Assembly: GCF_003858655.1 (NCBI RefSeq)
Contig: NZ_RQXV01000004.1
Location: 248,001 to 312,000, forward strand
From: Amphritea balenae
Lineage (GTDB): Bacteria; Pseudomonadota; Gammaproteobacteria; Pseudomonadales; Balneatricaceae
Reading direction: 5' to 3'
Length of the DNA stretch: 64,000 bases
The position numbers were made by a program, and so were the translations under genes. The notes below the pieces were generated by a model. It searched no databases, was not told the DNA's origin, and saw only the letters and a program-made list of their open reading frames with translations. This document shows, piece by piece, positions 18,780-27,593 of this stretch. How positions within the stretch are numbered: position 1 is the first letter of the stretch; every line of letters starts with the position of its first letter.

Positions 18780-18806
18780 AAAAAAAATGCCCCCGGTTGG
18801 GAGCAT
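18780..18806 (-). terminator. Terminator of the 110-aa orphan gene
   Basis: ATGCCCCC at 18787-18794 pairs with GGGAGCAT at 18799-18806 with one mismatch; on the minus strand it is followed by a run of T (A-tract at 18780-18787). Confidence 0.7.
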
Positions 18807-18824
18807 TCGTTGCTTGAGGGTTAT

Positions 18825-19157
18825 TCAGGTATCGAGGCGATCTTGTATCATCGCTTCGACGGTTTCTAATTTGCTTTTCATTTTGTCTATGCTGTTGTCG
18901 CTTTCATCCGTTACAGGTGAGATCTTGATCATATCCAGCACTTCTACCAGAAATCTCGCCTCATTCATCTGCTTCAGCTGATCGCTACTCCAAGCCTTCG
19001 TATTATGAGCCATTGCTATTCTCGCTTCACATGTCATAGGTTTTTTTATCGATCTGGTGGAATAGTTCTTATCCCATTGCTTACTTAACATATGGTTGAG
19101 ATTTGCGATTTTTGCAAGATAGGTAATTCCCCATTCCGGGAGCTGGTTATTTATCAA
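18825..19157 (-). CDS. Hypothetical protein, 110 aa
   Basis: Not recognised. No signal peptide or TM. The C-terminal third (from about residue 70) is charged and predicted helical, with a KMKSKLETVEAMIQDRL segment suggesting a short coiled coil. A clear terminator follows it. It is monocistronic between the AT-rich spacer and a small membrane ORF, and may be a lineage-specific gene. Confidence 0.55.
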   Translation of the reverse strand: MINNQLPEWGITYLAKIANLNHMLSKQWDKNYSTRSIKKPMTCEARIAMAHNTKAWSSDQLKQMNEARFLVEVLDMIKISPVTDESDNSIDKMKSKLETVEAMIQDRLDT

Positions 19158-19249
19158 TCAACGTAGTTCTTGAGTTATATCAATATTCTCTAATGTGATA
19201 GACGGTAGTATCTGTTCCAAAGTTAGACACACATAAAAGGGTGATTGAT

Positions 19250-19372
19250 ATGGATCCGTATCTGTTAGAAACGTTGCTGCCAAGCCTTGTCGGTGTTGCA
19301 GGAATGACTGTTGCTATGATCTGGGGATTTTTTAAAATTCGTAAGCTGATGAGCGAAGATGCTAAGAAGTAA
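19250..19372 (+). CDS. Small single-TM protein, 40 aa
   Basis: ATG 19250 is preceded by AAAAGGG. The product has an acidic N-terminus, one TM helix (about residues 8-27), then basic FKIRKL and a charged tail. A strong terminator follows 20 bases after the stop. This arrangement supports a real mini-gene, but I cannot name a family. Confidence 0.5.
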   Translation: MDPYLLETLLPSLVGVAGMTVAMIWGFFKIRKLMSEDAKK

Positions 19373-19392
19373 TCGCTGATCAGATATAAAAG

Positions 19393-19415
19393 AGGCCGCT
19401 ATTTGCGGCCTTTTT
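19393..19415 (+). terminator. Terminator after the 40-aa ORF
   Basis: GGCCGC at 19394-19399 pairs with GCGGCC at 19405-19410 and is followed by five T. Confidence 0.85.
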
Positions 19416-19438
19416 AATGTCTGGCATTAGGAATGGCA

Positions 19439-20554
19439 TTATTGATCGGCACTACGGACGCAGTTTCGGCCATCTTCTTTGGCTTTATAAACCCCGGTAT
19501 CGGCTGCTTTAATCAGGTCATCGGGTCCGGTCATTTGCTCAGTTCGACAGGCAACTCCCACGCTTATACTGCCTTGCCAAAACCCGTTACTTCCTACAGG
19601 AACCTGCATTGCAGCTACTCTCTGTCGCACCTTTTCCGCACAGAGTAAGGCCGCTTCGATATCAATAGCCGGACAGATTATAAGAAACTCATCGCCACCC
19701 AGTCGGGCAGTAATATTATCGGTACCTGCGGATTGTTTTAATGCATCAGAGAGCTGTCTAAGTACTTCATCTCCTGCGTCATGGCCGTAGGTGTCATTTA
19801 TCTGTTTAAAACCGTCAGCATCGATCATCATGCAACTCAGTGATAGCTGCTCTGTTGTGCTCTGCTGCCATAGCGTGTCTAGAATCTGCATAGCATGCCG
19901 TCGATTCGGCAACCTGGTAAGTACATCGGTCAGGGCTATCACTTCCAGCTTTCGATTGGCTTCAGCCAGATCCAGAGTACGCTGTTCTACCCGGTGTTCC
20001 AGAGTCTGGTTCAGGTCGGAAAGTGCCCGGTTGCGATCAGAGACTTGTTGGAATAACCCATTGAGAGCCTTTAGCAATGGTCCGGTAGAGGATTCCTGGT
20101 GTTTCTGCTCTTCGTCAAACGCGGTGGCGGGAGACATTCCCTCTTTAATAGCGGCAATCTGACGAGACATTGACTGATCGGTTCCCAGAATGTGATAAGC
20201 CAGCCAGTGAGTCAGAAATTTCATCACCGTTTCGGCTTGAAATATGTCACCTGGAATAATGGATTTTCTGTTCGCTTGTATCTCATGTATAAATGACTGA
20301 TGAGCCTTTTTATGAAGAATCAGATGCCGCTGATCGATAGCTGAAGCCTCCATAAAGGCTTCCTCTTCAGAAAAATGGTAGTGGGTATAATCTGAAAGCT
20401 CTCTGAACACATCTTCGATCTGTTCAGGAGTAACATTTTGTTCCCCGGCTACCAGATCCCCAAAGCGATTGATAACGTTGACCAGATGGTGATGTTGATC
20501 ATCTACGTCAGATATTCCGGTCAAAAAACTCTGATCCCACTGAAAAGAATCCAT
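19439..20554 (-). CDS. Bacteriohemerythrin-diguanylate cyclase (GGDEF)
   Basis: 371 aa. Residues 1-130 form a bacteriohemerythrin domain with all seven expected di-iron ligands by spacing: H21, H60, E64, H77, H81, H121 and D126. A coiled-coil linker (about 155-205) leads to a GGDEF domain with intact GGDEF at 286-290, so cyclase activity is likely. The inhibitory RxxD site five residues before GGDEF is absent (G277, N280). No TM segments, so it is a soluble oxygen or redox sensor that makes c-di-GMP. It is monocistronic. Confidence 0.93.
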   Translation of the reverse strand: MDSFQWDQSFLTGISDVDDQHHHLVNVINRFGDLVAGEQNVTPEQIEDVFRELSDYTHYHFSEEEAFMEASAIDQRHLILHKKAHQSFIHEIQANRKSIIPGDIFQAETVMKFLTHWLAYHILGTDQSMSRQIAAIKEGMSPATAFDEEQKHQESSTGPLLKALNGLFQQVSDRNRALSDLNQTLEHRVEQRTLDLAEANRKLEVIALTDVLTRLPNRRHAMQILDTLWQQSTTEQLSLSCMMIDADGFKQINDTYGHDAGDEVLRQLSDALKQSAGTDNITARLGGDEFLIICPAIDIEAALLCAEKVRQRVAAMQVPVGSNGFWQGSISVGVACRTEQMTGPDDLIKAADTGVYKAKEDGRNCVRSADQ

Positions 20555-20862
20555 GCTGCATCACCTAACGCTAAATTATGAGAAAGTGTAAAAGATCAGA
20601 CTACTCCAGTTATCTTGTTCTTAGTAGCTTATCTGGCGGGTTACATGATACGGGTCAGTTCGCATGCTACCCACTTTGTTGAACGTTCGATTGTGGCTAA
20701 AGAAACCGTCGGGATTGAATAGGTGTTTTTTAAAACAATCGGATCACGCTCGGTTTCTCTCTGGTATAAAGGCTTGGTTCTGATCCTGGATGAAACAGGC
20801 AGTGCTATGCTTAACAGGTCAGGGGAGGGTTTGCTTTCCTGGCAGTTTAGCAGGTCTATGAT
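20555..20862. other. Divergent intergenic region
   Basis: About 308 bases between the hemerythrin-cyclase gene (leftwards) and the nfeD gene (rightwards). A short minus-strand frame (20641-20877) overlaps the nfeD start and looks spurious. The two promoters should lie here, but I cannot place them. Confidence 0.4.
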
Positions 20863-22272
20863 ATGCGGATGCGTCACACTATCCTTTTCAATCTGCTCTG
20901 TTTGCTGGTTTTCTCAGGAATAAGTTTGTTGTTAGGGAGTGCAACGCTTGCAAAGGGCAGTGAATCAACTCAGCCCACCTCTGGTTCTGTTCCTCAGGTT
21001 TGGACACTGACTATAGCGGGCGGTATTGGCCCGGCCAGCAGTGATCTTGTTATCCGCACTATTGACAGAGCTGCGGCGGCTACAGCAGAAATTCTGGTTA
21101 TACAGCTTGATACGCCCGGCGGGTTGGATAAGTCGATGCGCGCCATGATTCAGCATATTCTGTCCGCACCAATACCTGTTGTAACTTATGTTTCCCCGCA
21201 AGGTGCCAGAGCTGCCAGTGCAGGTACCTATATTCTCTATGCCAGTCACGTAGCCGCAATGGCGCCGGCAACCAATCTGGGGGCGGCAAGCCCGGTGCAA
21301 TTGGGTGCTCCAGGTATGATCAACCCTGCTCAGCCACAGACAGAAGAGGAAAAAAAACAACGGCAACAGTTGTTGGATCAGGCAACCACAATGCAGCGAA
21401 AAATCATGAATGATGCGGTGGCCTATATTCGCGGTCTTGCAGATGTACATGGACGTAATGCCGACTGGGCGGAGCAGGCGGTTCGCGAAGCGGTCAGTAT
21501 TGATTCGGGGAAAGCGTTGGAGCTTAAGGTTATAGATATCGTTGCCAGCGACCTGAATGATCTGTTGCAACAACTGGATGGCAGGGTGGTGAGAGTAGCA
21601 AACCATGATTACCAGATAAGCACCGTTAACAATCTTATAGTACCGATATTGCCTGACTGGCGTGCCCGGTTCCTGTTGGTAATCACCAATCCGAATATTG
21701 CTTATATCCTGCTGATGATCGGGTTTTATGGCCTGTTGCTCGAATTTTATAATCCAGGCTTTGGCTTACCCGGGGTGGTTGGTGCGATCTGCATGCTCAC
21801 CGGGCTCTATGCTTTGCAACTTTTGCCTATCAGTTATACCGGGTTGGGATTGATTCTGTTGGGTGTAGCGCTGATGGCGATAGAAGCGCTAACCCCTAGT
21901 ATTGGGGTGCTTGGCTTTGGTGGTGCTGTGGCTTTTGTTATTGGATCGATCATGCTGATGGATACCGATCTACCTGGCTATCAGATCGCAACCCCGGTTA
22001 TCGCATTGTTTACATTTGTTACCGCTGGGTTGTCTGTGTTTGTGCTAGGGATGGCACTTAAAGCTCGCCGTAGTGCGGTGGTGAGTGGTGTTACCACTAT
22101 GTTGGGTGAAACGGCCATTGTACTGGATGATTTTAGTGCTGAAGGGCGGGTCACTATTAATGGCGAGACCTGGAATGCCTGGTCTGAAGAGCCATTGAAG
22201 AAAAATGATAGCGTCAATGTTGTTGCAATAGAAGGTTTGATACTCAGGGTTGAAAAACAACAACCGGACTAA
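20863..22272 (+). CDS. NfeD family membrane-bound ClpP-class serine protease
   Basis: 469-aa long-form NfeD. A signal peptide (about residues 1-30) is followed by a ClpP-like protease domain: the LDTPGGLDKSMR block and the nucleophile Ser in GARAASAGTYI, with a downstream Lys expected as general base. Then come four to five TM helices (about 275-405) and a C-terminal OB-fold NfeD domain with LGETAIVLDDF. Long NfeD proteins cleave stomatin-type partners; here a slipin gene follows after 24 bases, which fits. Confidence 0.92.
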   Translation: MRMRHTILFNLLCLLVFSGISLLLGSATLAKGSESTQPTSGSVPQVWTLTIAGGIGPASSDLVIRTIDRAAAATAEILVIQLDTPGGLDKSMRAMIQHILSAPIPVVTYVSPQGARAASAGTYILYASHVAAMAPATNLGAASPVQLGAPGMINPAQPQTEEEKKQRQQLLDQATTMQRKIMNDAVAYIRGLADVHGRNADWAEQAVREAVSIDSGKALELKVIDIVASDLNDLLQQLDGRVVRVANHDYQISTVNNLIVPILPDWRARFLLVITNPNIAYILLMIGFYGLLLEFYNPGFGLPGVVGAICMLTGLYALQLLPISYTGLGLILLGVALMAIEALTPSIGVLGFGGAVAFVIGSIMLMDTDLPGYQIATPVIALFTFVTAGLSVFVLGMALKARRSAVVSGVTTMLGETAIVLDDFSAEGRVTINGETWNAWSEEPLKKNDSVNVVAIEGLILRVEKQQPD

Positions 22273-22296
22273 GTTGTAATGTCTAAGGAGAACATG

Positions 22297-23043
22297 ATGA
22301 TTCACTATTATATTATGCTGGCATCCATCGTTCTGGTCATTCTGCTGATCGTCAGTATTTTCCGTATCCTGCGTGAGTATGAGCGGGGTGTTATTTTTAT
22401 GCTGGGTCGGTTTTACCGGGTTAAAGGTCCGGGTCTGATCATTGTTATCCCGCTCATTCAGCAGATGGTTCGGGTAGATATACGTACTGTTGTGATGGAT
22501 GTGCCCACTCAGGATGTAATCTCCAGAGATAACGTATCTGTCATGGTGAATGCGGTAGTTTATTACCGGGTTATTGATTCTCAAAAGGCGATTATCAACG
22601 TCGAAAACTTCCATGATGCGACCAGTCAGTTGGCGCAGACAACCTTGCGTTCTGTGCTGGGACAGTACGAACTGGATGATATGCTCTCTTCCAGAGATAC
22701 CCTGAATCAGGCTATACAGGCGATTCTGGATCAGCAAACAGACATCTGGGGGATTAAAGTCAGTAATGTGGAGATTAAACATGTCGACCTGAATGAATCG
22801 ATGATTCGGGCGATTGCAAAGCAAGCGGAATCTGAGAGAGAGCGGCGCGCCAAGGTTATCCATGCCCTGGGTGAACAGGAAGCGGCAGAAAAGCTCAGTG
22901 AAGCGGCAAAAATTCTTTCGTCGCAACCTCAGGCACTGCAGTTACGTTATCTGCAAACGCTGACAGAAATTGCCGGAGAACACAGTAATACGATCGTTTT
23001 CCCACTACCGGTTGATCTGATGAAAACCTTTGGTAATAGTTAA
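22297..23043 (+). CDS. Slipin (SPFH/stomatin family)
   Basis: About 248 aa. One N-terminal TM (about residues 4-24) is followed by an SPFH/band 7 domain with [33 protein letters not shown] and the [14 protein letters not shown] block, then a short coiled coil (SERERRAKV) and a [13 protein letters not shown] tail typical of slipins. AAGGAG at 22285-22290 is 6 bases from ATG 22297, so the earlier in-frame ATG at 22279, which precedes it, is unlikely. It forms a membrane microdomain scaffold partner for the NfeD protease upstream. Confidence 0.92.
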   Translation: MIHYYIMLASIVLVILLIVSIFRILREYERGVIFMLGRFYRVKGPGLIIVIPLIQQMVRVDIRTVVMDVPTQDVISRDNVSVMVNAVVYYRVIDSQKAIINVENFHDATSQLAQTTLRSVLGQYELDDMLSSRDTLNQAIQAILDQQTDIWGIKVSNVEIKHVDLNESMIRAIAKQAESERERRAKVIHALGEQEAAEKLSEAAKILSSQPQALQLRYLQTLTEIAGEHSNTIVFPLPVDLMKTFGNS

Positions 23044-23110
23044 TCGGAGTTAGACAGACTCAGACTGTTGTAGTTGAGGCTTTGTAGCTGAGCGAATTGT
23101 GCAGGACAAC

Positions 23111-23147
23111 AACCGGTCGCGGAGCTTAAATAACGACCGGTTATTAT
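23111..23147 (+). terminator. Terminator of the nfeD-slipin operon
   Basis: AACCGGTCG at 23111-23119 is exactly complementary to CGACCGGTT at 23134-23142, followed by a T-rich tail. Confidence 0.7.
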
Positions 23148-23168
23148 TGTGTAATTAAATAGTAGCCT

Positions 23169-23714
23169 TCACTCCACAAACGCAGCAAAACGCTGATCCA
23201 GAGGCGTGTCAGCCAGATGGTTGATGTAATTGCTCATTATCTTCTGTGACAGACCCAGGATTATTTCTAACAGATGGTTCTGGCGGTAACCCGCTTTGTA
23301 GAAATCGCTTACGTCAGCTTCATTGACCAGGCCGCGGTTGCGCACAATATTTAAGGTTAAGTCGTGTAGCGCTTGTAGTTTTGCGGAAGGCATCGGTTTA
23401 TTGTGGCGCAGTGCATCGGTTAGCGAATCATCTACCTGCATCATTTTCGCAATCGCGGCATGGGCCGGAACACAATAATGGCAGTTATGTTCCACATTAA
23501 TGGTTTGCCAGACTACCGTCAGTTCATCCTTATCAAAAGAGCTTTCAGTAAACCACTTATGTAGGTTCTGATATGCCTCCAGTACTACGGGGGACTCTGC
23601 CATCACGCCATGCAAACTGGGGATTGAACCAAAATTCTTTATTGAGTTTTCCAGTAAAGGTTTGCTGCCTTCCGGCGCTGTTTCCAGAGTATGTACCTTT
23701 AAATCATTCATCAT
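23169..23714 (-). CDS. Carboxymuconolactone decarboxylase / AhpD-like protein
   Basis: 181-aa all-helical protein of the CMD/AhpD family with the redox motif NCHYCVPAHAA (CxxC followed by His three residues later), characteristic of peroxidase-type members. GAGG precedes the ATG. It is divergent from a TetR regulator, and palindromic sites fill the 114-base gap, so it is very likely the regulator's target. The substrate (peroxide or other electrophile) is unknown. Confidence 0.88.
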   Translation of the reverse strand: MMNDLKVHTLETAPEGSKPLLENSIKNFGSIPSLHGVMAESPVVLEAYQNLHKWFTESSFDKDELTVVWQTINVEHNCHYCVPAHAAIAKMMQVDDSLTDALRHNKPMPSAKLQALHDLTLNIVRNRGLVNEADVSDFYKAGYRQNHLLEIILGLSQKIMSNYINHLADTPLDQRFAAFVE

Positions 23715-23739
23715 TGGTTCCTCATTTTGGGTGATATGG

Positions 23740-23814
23740 TTGAGCGCTTGTTCAATAATTTTAGACTATTTGATTTTGAGCGGTTGTTCAATATAAAATT
23801 GAACATCTGCTCAA
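23740..23814. promoter_or_regulatory. Probable TetR operators between the AhpD-like and tetR genes
   Basis: A 39-base palindrome at 23776-23814 has arms TTGAGCGGTTGTTCAAT and ATTGAACATCTGCTCAA (mirror match at most positions). A second left-arm copy, TTGAGCGCTTGTTCAATA, lies at 23740-23757 and differs by one base from the first arm. The sites sit between the divergent starts, so one regulator could repress both genes. Confidence 0.75.
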
Positions 23815-23828
23815 AGAAGGTGAATCCA

Positions 23829-24416
23829 ATGGCGAATGTTGCAAAATATGATAGAGACGAAGTTGTTCGCAAGGCGATGTTACTGTTTTGGGAGAAAGGT
23901 TTTAATGGCACTTCTACCCGGGATTTGCAGCAGGATATTGATATGCGGCCGGGAAGTATCTATGCAGCCTTTGGCAGCAAAGAGGGGTTGTTCAGTGAAG
24001 CGTTGGAGTATTATTCCAGGGAGATGAAGCAGATACTGGATCTGCGCTCTACCGAGCTACAATCACCACTGGCAGGTTTAGAAGCTTTTATGCGTAATGT
24101 GGTTGTTGATCGGCGCGATACCAATCCCAGTGAGTTCTGCATGTTGGTAAAAACGCTCTCAGAGCTTAATGAGGATCAGCCTGAGTTAATGCAACAGACA
24201 CGTAAACTGTTAAAGCGTACCGAAGACAGATTCACCGACATTCTGGAACGTGCGCAGAAGCAGGATGAAATTTCCGCTTCAGCTAACCCTCGTATGCTGG
24301 CTCAGCAGCTTCAGGTGCAAATGATTGGATTACGCGCTTTTATGAAGGCAAATCGCAATCCAAATACTGTTAGTGAACTGATTGACAGTATTTTTAGTAG
24401 TATCAGGATTCACTGA
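23829..24416 (+). CDS. TetR/AcrR family transcriptional regulator
   Basis: 195 aa from ATG 23829; AAGAAGG lies 8 bases upstream, while the longer in-frame start at 23727 would run through the operator and is rejected. The N-terminal HTH is typical: FWEKGFNGTSTRDLQQDI followed by PGSIYAAFGSKEGLFSEAL. The C-terminal ligand-binding half is helical with one Cys (about residue 104). It probably senses an electrophile or oxidant and controls itself and the AhpD-like gene. Confidence 0.92.
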   Translation: MANVAKYDRDEVVRKAMLLFWEKGFNGTSTRDLQQDIDMRPGSIYAAFGSKEGLFSEALEYYSREMKQILDLRSTELQSPLAGLEAFMRNVVVDRRDTNPSEFCMLVKTLSELNEDQPELMQQTRKLLKRTEDRFTDILERAQKQDEISASANPRMLAQQLQVQMIGLRAFMKANRNPNTVSELIDSIFSSIRIH

Positions 24417-24515
24417 GATCGTTACCCAAGTTGGGTAATGAGCTGTTTTCTGTCACAGGCAATCTCTCTGCCGTCAGCGTATATTCGTAGCATAACCGGA
24501 TGAAGGAACATCGCT

Positions 24516-25025
24516 ATGAATACCAAACCAGTTCACCAAAATCCTAACAACAGGATGTCAGGTTCGCTTGTTTTCTTTTTTGCGATCTTAATTATGCCGT
24601 TTTTACTGATAGCCGGGTGTAGTAAAGAACAGCCCGAAGAGCAGCAGGCGCTACATATTGATGCGTTGAATCAGTCCAGCATTGTTCAATTGATAGTGAC
24701 TGATTATCAGCAGTTGAGTAATCAGATGTTGGAGCGCTATCAGAGCTACAAACGGATCAACGATATAGACGGATTTATTCTTTATCGTAATAGCCAGTGG
24801 ACGCCTGCTTATATGGAAAAGAAGGAGCAGTATCAGCGTTTGCTACATCAGCAAAAAGCCTATATCTACCGGCATCAGCTAGATGGGTTATTTGATCGTT
24901 TTATGAATCTTCAGAAATTAGCATTGCACCTTAAACATAGCCTGCAAGACAGTGACCCTGAATTGGAGCGACAGGCAATGAAGCGCTTTGATGAAGATAA
25001 ACAGGCGGTAGCGCTTTACCTATAA
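24516..25025 (+). CDS. Hypothetical lipoprotein, 169 aa
   Basis: Not recognised. It has a hydrophobic segment ending in lipobox LLIAGC (Cys35), then a helical, Gln/Tyr/Leu-rich mature chain. AAGGA upstream supports ATG 24516; an internal ATG (residue 14) would give a more standard signal length. It is convergent with the GGDEF/EAL gene with only 30 bases between. Confidence 0.6.
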   Translation: MNTKPVHQNPNNRMSGSLVFFFAILIMPFLLIAGCSKEQPEEQQALHIDALNQSSIVQLIVTDYQQLSNQMLERYQSYKRINDIDGFILYRNSQWTPAYMEKKEQYQRLLHQQKAYIYRHQLDGLFDRFMNLQKLALHLKHSLQDSDPELERQAMKRFDEDKQAVALYL

Positions 25026-25055
25026 ACAGTAGGTGCGCTGTCGCATTAAAGAGGA

Positions 25056-27494
25056 TTATAGTTCCTGTTCTGTTGAGATCAGATTGACCGCTGAACTTGC
25101 CGTTAGTTTACTAAAGAATACTTCTGCTGGAAGGGGCTTAGAAAACAGATAGCCCTGGAAACAGTGGCATCCAAGTTCCATTAGTGCGCTCCTTTCATTC
25201 AGGGTTTCAACCCCTTCGGCAATAATCATCAGATCGAGTCGGTCTGCCGTTGCGATGATAACCTCAACAATGGCTGCCTGATCAGATGAAGAACGTAATC
25301 CGGTCACAAATGAACGGTCAATTTTAAGAACATCCAGGGGTAGGTGGCGCAGGTATTTGAGTGATGAATAGCCGGTACCAAAGTCATCGATAGCAAATGA
25401 GATACCGCGACGTTTGAGAATTTTCATTTTGTTGCTGGCTATTTCGAAGTTATTGAGCAGCATGTTCTCAGTAATTTCCAGCTCGATCATCTGACCTGGT
25501 AGCTTTACTTCATTCAGTAGTTTCAGAAAATCTTCGACAAAATTTACCTGCATAAACTGAACCGGACTAATATTGATAGCCAGCTTTTTGAATGTCTTAG
25601 GCAGGCCCCGTTGCTTCCAGCTTGCCAGTTGCTCTAGTGCTTGTTTTAGTACCCAGTTACCTATCTCTACAATCTGGCCGCTGTCTTCTGCAATATTGAT
25701 GAAAGAGCCGGGTAGAATGATCCCTTTCTGTGGGTGTTTCCAGCGAATAAGGGCTTCAGCAGCAAAGATAGTATCGTCACTGCATAGCTGAGGCTGAAAC
25801 CAGAGTTCAAACTCATTATTATCAAGCGCCTGGTGTAAGCCTTTTTCGATCTCTAGCCTTTCCTGTGCGGAAGATTGCATCTCTGGATCGAAGAACTGGA
25901 AGTCATTCCGGCCTAATGCTTTTACCCGATAGAGTGCGGTGTCCGCATGACGCAGGATATCCAGCGCGCTGTTGTTTTTTTCGGGGAAGGTGGCGATGCC
26001 AATACTGGTATTACAATAGAGCTGGTGGGTCTCTATATCGAAGGGTGTGGTCAGTGCATCGAGTATCTGTTTTGCGATAGTCGCAGCGGTTTCGGCGCAG
26101 GTTTCGGAAATATCACCTGCTTCAGGAATCAGTATCACAAACTCATCCCCACCAAAGCGGGCGCAAGTGCATTTTTCAGGCAGGAGGCTAATGAGCAGAT
26201 TAGCCACCTTGCATAGAATAGCATCGCCTACGCTGTGACCCAGTGAGTCGTTAATGGTTTTGAAACGATCCAGATCAAGATAGAGCACTGCCCCGAATTT
26301 ATGGCTATCCAGATGCAGTTTCAATGAAGAGTTGAGGCGGTCAATAAATAATCGACGGTTTGCCAGTCCTGTCAGGGTGTCAAAAAATGCCAGTTCGTAG
26401 ATCTGTTTTTCTGCTTCTTTGCGAATTGATATATCCCGGGCAAGGATCAGAATATAGTCCTGCTCTTGTAATCGTAGCTTTATCCCTCTTGCTTCTATAG
26501 GGAATTCTTCCCCCTGACTGTTTATCTGTATATCTTCAAAGGTTGTCGGCTGTGTATCATCGATACTGGCAAATAGTGCTTTTAACTCTTTACCCGTGTA
26601 GTTCTTGCTGAAACTAAAAAAGGTTTGTCCTGCCAGTTGCTTTTGTTTGATACAGAGGGTTGTCGCTGCCTGACGATTTGCTTGTACTATGCTGGTATCG
26701 GTCAGGCACAGGAACATTGCATCGACGGCATTTTCCATCAGTTCCCGAGAGAAATTCTCGCTCTTAGATAACTCATTAATGGTGATATTTAACTTATCGG
26801 TCATCTCTTTGCGTTCATGCCAAAGCTTGTCAAAATTGCTAACAAGATCACCAATTTCATCTTCTTCCTGGTAAGGAATAGGGGGGGCTGTATCTGATCT
26901 GCGTAGCTGATTGACCCAGCTTGATATGTTCAGAATAGGTTTAGACAAGTAGCGGTATACAAATAGCAGGAACAGGCAAGCCAGTATAATATCGTGAATC
27001 AATCCTATTCCCAGGCTTGTCGCAGCCCGGCGGGTAAAGTTGTCGGCGATAAAAGTTGAATCCAGATAGATCAGCAACTGAGCTGAACCACCTTTAGAGT
27101 TTGCAATGTTAAGCGGTGTCTGAATATGGCTATTTATGCGGAAGAAATACTCGCCAATAGTGGCCAGGGTGTTTTTCTCAGCGGGCTCTCTGGTACTTAT
27201 GCTCAGTATATCACCGAAATCATCTATCAGACCGGCCCGGTAAATGATGGGGTTGTTTAGCAAAGCATGGGTAACGATCTCAGCTTGTTTAGCGTCAAGA
27301 TGGTAAACCGCACTGGCCGCACTTTCTTTGTGCAGATCGATAGTGCGTTCAACTTCGGCTTGTAGATTGTGTTGTTCTTGCTGCAGATCAAAATAGGTCT
27401 GCCAACTGGTTGAGATCAGGCCCATCAGCAACGAGATCAGTAAAATATAGCGGGCTTGCTTAACCGCAATTCTGTGTCGAAGTTTTACCACCAT
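25056..27494 (-). CDS. Membrane sensor with HAMP-PAS-GGDEF-EAL domains
   Basis: 812 aa. TM1 (about 17-35), periplasmic sensor region (about 36-160), TM2 (about 163-183), HAMP, PAS (about 250-360), GGDEF with intact ARFGGDEFVIL, and EAL with intact AAEALIRW, ELEITENML and IDDFGTGYSSLKYL. Both catalytic sites look complete, so it may make and degrade c-di-GMP depending on input. No I-site is visible before GGDEF. A solute-binding protein gene lies 99 bases upstream in the same orientation and may supply the periplasmic signal. Confidence 0.93.
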   Translation of the reverse strand: MVVKLRHRIAVKQARYILLISLLMGLISTSWQTYFDLQQEQHNLQAEVERTIDLHKESAASAVYHLDAKQAEIVTHALLNNPIIYRAGLIDDFGDILSISTREPAEKNTLATIGEYFFRINSHIQTPLNIANSKGGSAQLLIYLDSTFIADNFTRRAATSLGIGLIHDIILACLFLLFVYRYLSKPILNISSWVNQLRRSDTAPPIPYQEEDEIGDLVSNFDKLWHERKEMTDKLNITINELSKSENFSRELMENAVDAMFLCLTDTSIVQANRQAATTLCIKQKQLAGQTFFSFSKNYTGKELKALFASIDDTQPTTFEDIQINSQGEEFPIEARGIKLRLQEQDYILILARDISIRKEAEKQIYELAFFDTLTGLANRRLFIDRLNSSLKLHLDSHKFGAVLYLDLDRFKTINDSLGHSVGDAILCKVANLLISLLPEKCTCARFGGDEFVILIPEAGDISETCAETAATIAKQILDALTTPFDIETHQLYCNTSIGIATFPEKNNSALDILRHADTALYRVKALGRNDFQFFDPEMQSSAQERLEIEKGLHQALDNNEFELWFQPQLCSDDTIFAAEALIRWKHPQKGIILPGSFINIAEDSGQIVEIGNWVLKQALEQLASWKQRGLPKTFKKLAINISPVQFMQVNFVEDFLKLLNEVKLPGQMIELEITENMLLNNFEIASNKMKILKRRGISFAIDDFGTGYSSLKYLRHLPLDVLKIDRSFVTGLRSSSDQAAIVEVIIATADRLDLMIIAEGVETLNERSALMELGCHCFQGYLFSKPLPAEVFFSKLTASSAVNLISTEQEL

Positions 27495-27593
27495 CAGTTG
27501 CGCCCCTGCTTGCCTAAGCTATTCAGGTTATCTTCCCCATTAATCGCACGGTTGATCAGGGTGCTGATTTTGTTATTGAGGGAGTGATGCACG

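Noticed and set aside
20641-20877. 78-aa minus-strand frame before nfeD
   Set aside because: Overlaps the nfeD start, has no ribosome site and no recognisable features.
22045-22926. Antisense frame across nfeD and slipin (293 aa)
   Set aside because: His/Asn-rich translation typical of antisense frames; both plus-strand genes are certain.
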